Shown here one piece after another: positions 63,981-64,000 of a stretch of DNA of 64,000 bases (positions within the stretch are counted from its first letter, which is position 1; each line of letters starts with the position of its first letter). The stretch is from an uncultured bacterium. Lineage in GTDB: Bacteria > Bacillota > Clostridia > TANB77 > CAG-508. The notes under the pieces were generated by a model. The model had not been told where the DNA came from. It saw only the letters and a program-made list of their open reading frames with translations, and ran no database searches. The translations under genes and the position numbers were made by a program. The stretch is from positions 310,001-374,000 of the forward strand of contig CAJMRY010000002.1 in assembly GCA_905215935.1 (NCBI GenBank), given 5' to 3'.

Positions 63981-64000
63981 ACAAAAATAATATTTATGTA

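Overview
The window is strongly AT-rich, with Arg codons mostly AGA and Gly codons mostly GGA, good Shine-Dalgarno sites and occasional TTG/GTG starts. Its gene content is that of an anaerobic, endospore-forming Clostridia-type Firmicute: yabP-yabQ-divIC, dpaB, a cwlJ-gerQ pair, pta-ackA acetate metabolism, Rho, and a type-A RNase P RNA. I cannot name a genus.

Main result. Eight otherwise intact, conserved genes are broken in the conventional reading by single-base +1 shifts: uvrB (2 sites), an AI-2E family permease (1), prfB (2), aspartokinase (1), a XerC-type recombinase (1), a second ackA (3), an RluA/RluD-type pseudouridine synthase (4) and dtd (1). All 15 sites have one form. The zero-frame codon is CGG and the protein continues correctly if C is skipped and GGN is read as glycine, so the quadruplet CGGN behaves as Gly. 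About ten sites fall on diagnostic glycines, including the UvrB Walker A motif, the RF2 GAGGTE motif, the AckA Gly-Gly pair and the RluD-type catalytic DTSG. By eye I find no in-frame CGG read as ordinary Arg in any native-looking gene of the window. The only genes with in-frame CGG as Arg (8 codons in 5 genes at 7093, 7645, 38410, 41051 and 53557) look foreign in base composition. This suggests a genome-wide recoding of CGG by quadruplet decoding or an obligate +1 shift. A systematic sequencing artefact must be excluded, but it would not explain the codon-phase locking.

Layout. 1-5.0 kb: partial dapB, shikimate-dehydrogenase-like protein, GNAT, MBL-fold protein, Schlafen-type ATP-binding regulator, dxs-like remnant, cupin. 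5.0-20.3 kb: uvrB, two foreign-looking genes, uvrA, an Asn-rich microprotein, murD, CBS protein, permease, a MITE-like element, secA. 20.3-27.8 kb: rhuM-like remnant, methyltransferase, ECF sigma/anti-sigma pair, two-component system, MurE-like ligase. 28-34 kb: prfB, aspartokinase, yabP, yabQ, divIC, rho. 34-41 kb: a gene-poor accessory stretch with dispersed palindromes, an ispD-like remnant, a type III toxin-antitoxin locus (ToxI repeats, terminator, broken ToxN), two short-chain dehydrogenases, a foreign wall-hydrolase-like protein, xerC and a DUF4143-type ATPase remnant. 41-57.5 kb: LysM protein, dpaB, class B PBP, a sigma factor with an in-frame stop plus its RsiV-like partner, ackA1-ackA2-pta, gerQ-cwlJ, dCMP deaminase, pentapeptide-repeat protein, RluD-type synthase. 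57.6-64 kb: rnpB, PstS-like protein, a large surface protein, a lipoprotein, dtd and a zinc-ribbon protein.

The window mixes true decay (dxs, ispD, rhuM, DUF4143, toxN and sigma remnants, carrying stops and indels not of the CGG type) with the uniform CGGN sites in housekeeping genes. That contrast is why I treat the CGG sites as a decoding phenomenon and not as pseudogenes.
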